From CALZKI01 sp045124055 (GTDB lineage: Bacteria; Bacillota; Clostridia; Lachnospirales; Lachnospiraceae): 53,431 nucleotides of DNA. Location of the stretch: NCBI GenBank assembly GCA_045124055.1, contig JBGVKZ010000016.1, positions 1 to 53,431 on the forward strand, written 5' to 3'. Below the pieces are notes generated by a model. The model saw only the letters and a list, made by a program, of their open reading frames with translations. It searched no databases and was not told the origin of the DNA. The position numbers and the translations under genes are program-made. Shown one piece after another: positions 51,592 through 53,431 of the stretch (positions are counted from its first letter, which is position 1; every line of letters starts with the position of its first letter).

Positions 51592-51795
51592 TTATAACTT
51601 TGTTACGTTAACAGCCTGAGGACCTTTGTCACCATCAACGATATCGAATTCAACAGAAGCACCTTCTTCAAGTGTTTTGAAGCCTTCCATATTCAATCCT
51701 GAGTAGTGAACGAATACATCTTTTTCTGATTCTGCATCAGTGATGAATCCGTAACCTTTCTGGTTGTTAAACCATTTAACTGTACCTTTGCTCAT
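51592..51795 (-). CDS. cspA: Cold-shock protein (CspA family)
   Basis: 67 residues, a single cold-shock domain. RNP-1 is GYGFIT and RNP-2 is VFVHY; it begins MSKGTVKWFNNQKGYGF. It binds single-stranded RNA and helps translation and transcription at low temperature or in stationary phase. I start at the ATG at 51795 with GGAGG upstream. The promoter at 51851-51879 would give a 5' untranslated part of about 50 bases, shorter than the cold-responsive leader of Escherichia coli cspA. Confidence 0.95.
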   Translation of the reverse strand: MSKGTVKWFNNQKGYGFITDAESEKDVFVHYSGLNMEGFKTLEEGASVEFDIVDGDKGPQAVNVTKL

Positions 51796-51850
51796 CTTAA
51801 GATACCTCCATAAAAATATGACTGATTGGAAATATTCCCATATCACGATT

Positions 51851-51879
51851 AGAATAACACAGTACTTTAGAAAAGTAAA
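51851..51879 (-). promoter_or_regulatory. Promoter of the cold-shock gene
   Basis: On the minus strand TTTACT (51879-51874), a 17-base spacer and TATTCT (51856-51851). Confidence 0.55.
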
Positions 51880-52008
51880 GCGTTAAAATGTCGAAATAGG
51901 AAAAAAGTTTATAAAAGTTTTAGACTTTTTTTTGAAAGAGGAATATGATACAATGCAAGCTAATTAGTGACCTTAGAAGCATAGAAGGAAGAAAGAGGCT
52001 ATTTAATT

Positions 52009-53076
52009 ATGAAATGGTTAGGGAAATTTTTAAAAGAACTTTTTATTGATGGATTAAGTGGTATGGCAACCGGCTTATTTGCCACATTGATTATTGGAAC
52101 GATTATTCAGCAGATTGGTTTATTTATTCCGGGAGTCTTTGGGGACTATCTGTATATGATTGGAAAAGTGGCAGCAGTGCTTACGGGGGCAGGAATTGGT
52201 GCGTCCGTTGCAGCCAAATTGAATGCAAGTCCATTAGTTGTTATATCTTCTGCTACCGCCGGAATGGTTGGTGCATTTGCAAGCAAAATACTTGCCGGAG
52301 CTGTTTTGACGGAAGGTGTTATGGTATTTGCAGGAGTTGGAGAACCATTGGGTGCATACTTGGCGGCTATGGTCTGTATCTATATTGGACGTTTAGTTAG
52401 CGGCAGGACGAAAATAGATATTCTGATTACACCATTTTGTTGTATTATTGGAGGTTCAGCCGTAGGACTTTTGATTGGACCACCAATTTCCAGTTTTATG
52501 AACTGGCTTGGAAGCGTTATCAACTGGGGAACGGAACAGGCACCATTTTTAATGGGTATTATTGTATCTGTCGTTATGGGTATGGTATTAACTTTGCCAA
52601 TCAGTTCAGCAGCTCTCGGCATTATTTTAGGATTAAATGGTATTGCGGCAGGGGCAGCTACCGTTGGTTGTTGTGCAAATATGATTGGTTTTGCGGTAGC
52701 CTCTTATAAAGAAAATAAAGTAAATGGATTATTGGCTCAGGGACTTGGAACCAGTATGCTTCAAATTAGTAATATTGTGAAAAAACCGCTGATTTGGTTA
52801 CCGGTTATTCTTACCAGTGCTATTTTAGGACCTATTTCCACTATGGTATTTAAAATGACTAATAATGCAACCGGTTCCGGTATGGGAACAGCAGGCTTAG
52901 TGGGACAGATTAACGCCTATCAGACGATGGTAAGCGAAGGAAGCTCTCCGGCATTTGTTGTTTTTGAAATCATTTTGATGCATTTTGTATTACCGGCACT
53001 TCTCACATGGATTATTTCTGAGGCTATGAGAAAGGCAAACTTAATTAAGTATGGCGATATGAAACTGAACGTATAA
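52009..53076 (+). CDS. PfoR/PTS_EIIC_2-like membrane protein
   Basis: 355 residues with about nine to ten helices. Patterns such as GIGASVAAKLNASPLVVISS, GGSAVGLLIGPPIS and MVLTLPISSAALGIILGLNG resemble the PTS EIIC_2 family that includes Clostridium perfringens PfoR, a protein once proposed to regulate perfringolysin. No EIIA or EIIB partner adjoins, so transport through a PTS is unproven; a secondary transporter or regulator is possible. An extended -10 (TGATACAAT near 51946) lies before it. No good ribosome binding site except GAAGGAAG at some distance. Confidence 0.75.
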   Translation: MKWLGKFLKELFIDGLSGMATGLFATLIIGTIIQQIGLFIPGVFGDYLYMIGKVAAVLTGAGIGASVAAKLNASPLVVISSATAGMVGAFASKILAGAVLTEGVMVFAGVGEPLGAYLAAMVCIYIGRLVSGRTKIDILITPFCCIIGGSAVGLLIGPPISSFMNWLGSVINWGTEQAPFLMGIIVSVVMGMVLTLPISSAALGIILGLNGIAAGAATVGCCANMIGFAVASYKENKVNGLLAQGLGTSMLQISNIVKKPLIWLPVILTSAILGPISTMVFKMTNNATGSGMGTAGLVGQINAYQTMVSEGSSPAFVVFEIILMHFVLPALLTWIISEAMRKANLIKYGDMKLNV

Positions 53077-53101
53077 TGTCAGACCGCCTTCAGTGTTCAG
53101 A

Positions 53102-53130
53102 TTGACAGTTAAGAAGAAAGTCAATATACT
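53102..53130 (+). promoter_or_regulatory. Promoter in the gap after the PfoR-like gene
   Basis: TTGACA at 53102-53107, a 17-base spacer and TATACT at 53125-53130. It drives sequence that ends at the terminator 53221-53260 without a credible gene. Confidence 0.7.
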
Positions 53131-53136
53131 ATTTTA

Positions 53137-53260
53137 AAAGGGGAGACTGAACAATAATTGGTGTAATAGAATATATAGGGGAATTTAATATAAAAGTAAA
53201 GCGTAAATAAATGAGAGCAAAACCGGAGTTCTGGCTAGGCTCCGGTTATTTTTATATTTT
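53137..53260 (+). ncRNA. Possible small RNA
   Basis: Between the promoter at 53102 and the terminator lie about 125 bases with no frame longer than a few codons behind a ribosome binding site. A GGGGAG near 53139 is not followed by a usable ATG. A small RNA, or simply the leader of the next gene with a terminator in it, both fit. Confidence 0.35.
53221..53260 (+). terminator. Intrinsic terminator before the DUF4176-like gene
   Basis: AACCGGAG (53221-53228) pairs with CTCCGGTT (53240-53247), followed by ATTTTTATATTTTTTT. Confidence 0.85.
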
Positions 53261-53310
53261 TTTGTAGAAAAAAGACAGAATTTGCGTACGAAAAAAGGAG
53301 AGAAAAATAG

Positions 53311-53431
53311 ATGAAAGAATTTGAAAAAATAGACTATTTACCACTAGGAAGCGTAGTCGTTTTAAAAAAAGGAATGCAAAAAATTATCATTATCGCAAGA
53401 GGCATTGTTATCAAATCCCTCAATCCACCGG
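53311..53431 (+). CDS. DUF4176-like protein, N-terminal part only
   Basis: The frame is open to the window edge (40 codons). It reads EKIDYLPLGSVVVLKKGMQK and then IIIIARGIVI, the typical start of DUF4176 proteins, which are small and found in type VII (ESX/WXG100) secretion loci of Firmicutes beside LXG toxins. AAAAAAGGAGAG precedes the ATG. The gene is cut by the window, and its neighbours to the right are not visible, so the secretion link is inference from the family. Confidence 0.6.
   Translation, partial: MKEFEKIDYLPLGSVVVLKKGMQKIIIIARGIVIKSLNPP

Noticed and set aside
791..53409. An 18-base exact repeat, ATTATCGCAAGAGGCATT, near 793 and near 53389
   Set aside because: It was first taken for an attachment site pair. 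One copy lies inside the DUF4176-like coding frame and the other in the ABC-F leader; flanks do not match and no integrase is present. It is probably chance, though the length is a little unusual.

Overview
The window looks like chromosomal DNA of a low-GC, Gram-positive gut anaerobe of the Clostridia, most probably a Lachnospiraceae member. This rests on AT-rich sequence, strong AGGAGG-type ribosome binding sites, the Firmicutes gene order cysE-cysS-mrnC-rlmB-sigH, a class III (Firmicutes-type) fructose-bisphosphatase, a bile salt hydrolase-like enzyme and a MgtE magnesium transporter. No rRNA, CRISPR array, insertion sequence, integrase or replication origin was seen. One tRNA gene (Thr, anticodon GGT) is present.

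Positions 1-18100 are accessory in character and all genes read rightward. They hold a small membrane protein, an ABC-F protein behind a leader with a terminator, a GNAT acetyltransferase, a compact folded element at 3296-3421, and a probable operon of a Lys/Ala-rich protein, cardiolipin synthase, two ABC-2 transporter pairs and a small membrane protein. The second ABC-2 permease looks like a fusion of two unrelated membrane proteins. Then come a MacB-like ATPase/FtsX permease pair with a downstream XRE regulator, a bile salt hydrolase/penicillin acylase family enzyme, and a BlaI/BlaR1-like pair with two matching operators over its promoter.

Positions 18100-22700 carry carB and a CofE-like ligase gene on the minus strand. 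Positions 22770-32400 hold ispF, an M28 peptidase, a pyridoxamine-phosphate-oxidase-like pseudogene with an internal deletion, a second MacB-like transporter whose promoter carries two GTTAG-N6-CTAAC operators, and a cysteine T-box leader driving cysE-cysS-mrnC-rlmB-sigH. tRNA-Thr follows.

Positions 32400-53431 are mostly housekeeping: a stand-alone Spo0A DNA-binding-domain protein, a metallophosphoesterase, a type I pullulanase, penicillin-binding protein 1A, a YigZ/IMPACT protein, mgtE behind a leader ORF, exonuclease III, TypA/BipA, a tandem OB-fold SSB-like protein, dapA, a 1-phosphofructokinase-like kinase, dapB, fbp, an Asn-rich lipoprotein, a eukaryotic-type HisA, a cold-shock protein and a PfoR-like membrane protein. 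The right edge cuts a DUF4176-like gene, possibly the start of a type VII secretion-associated locus.

The points most worth follow-up are the folded element at 3.3 kb, the chimeric permease, the leader ORF overlapping mgtE, the solo Spo0A effector domain with its own Spo0A box, the two twin-operator promoters, the eukaryotic-type HisA and the possible small RNA at the right edge. No complete new defence or mobile system was identified.
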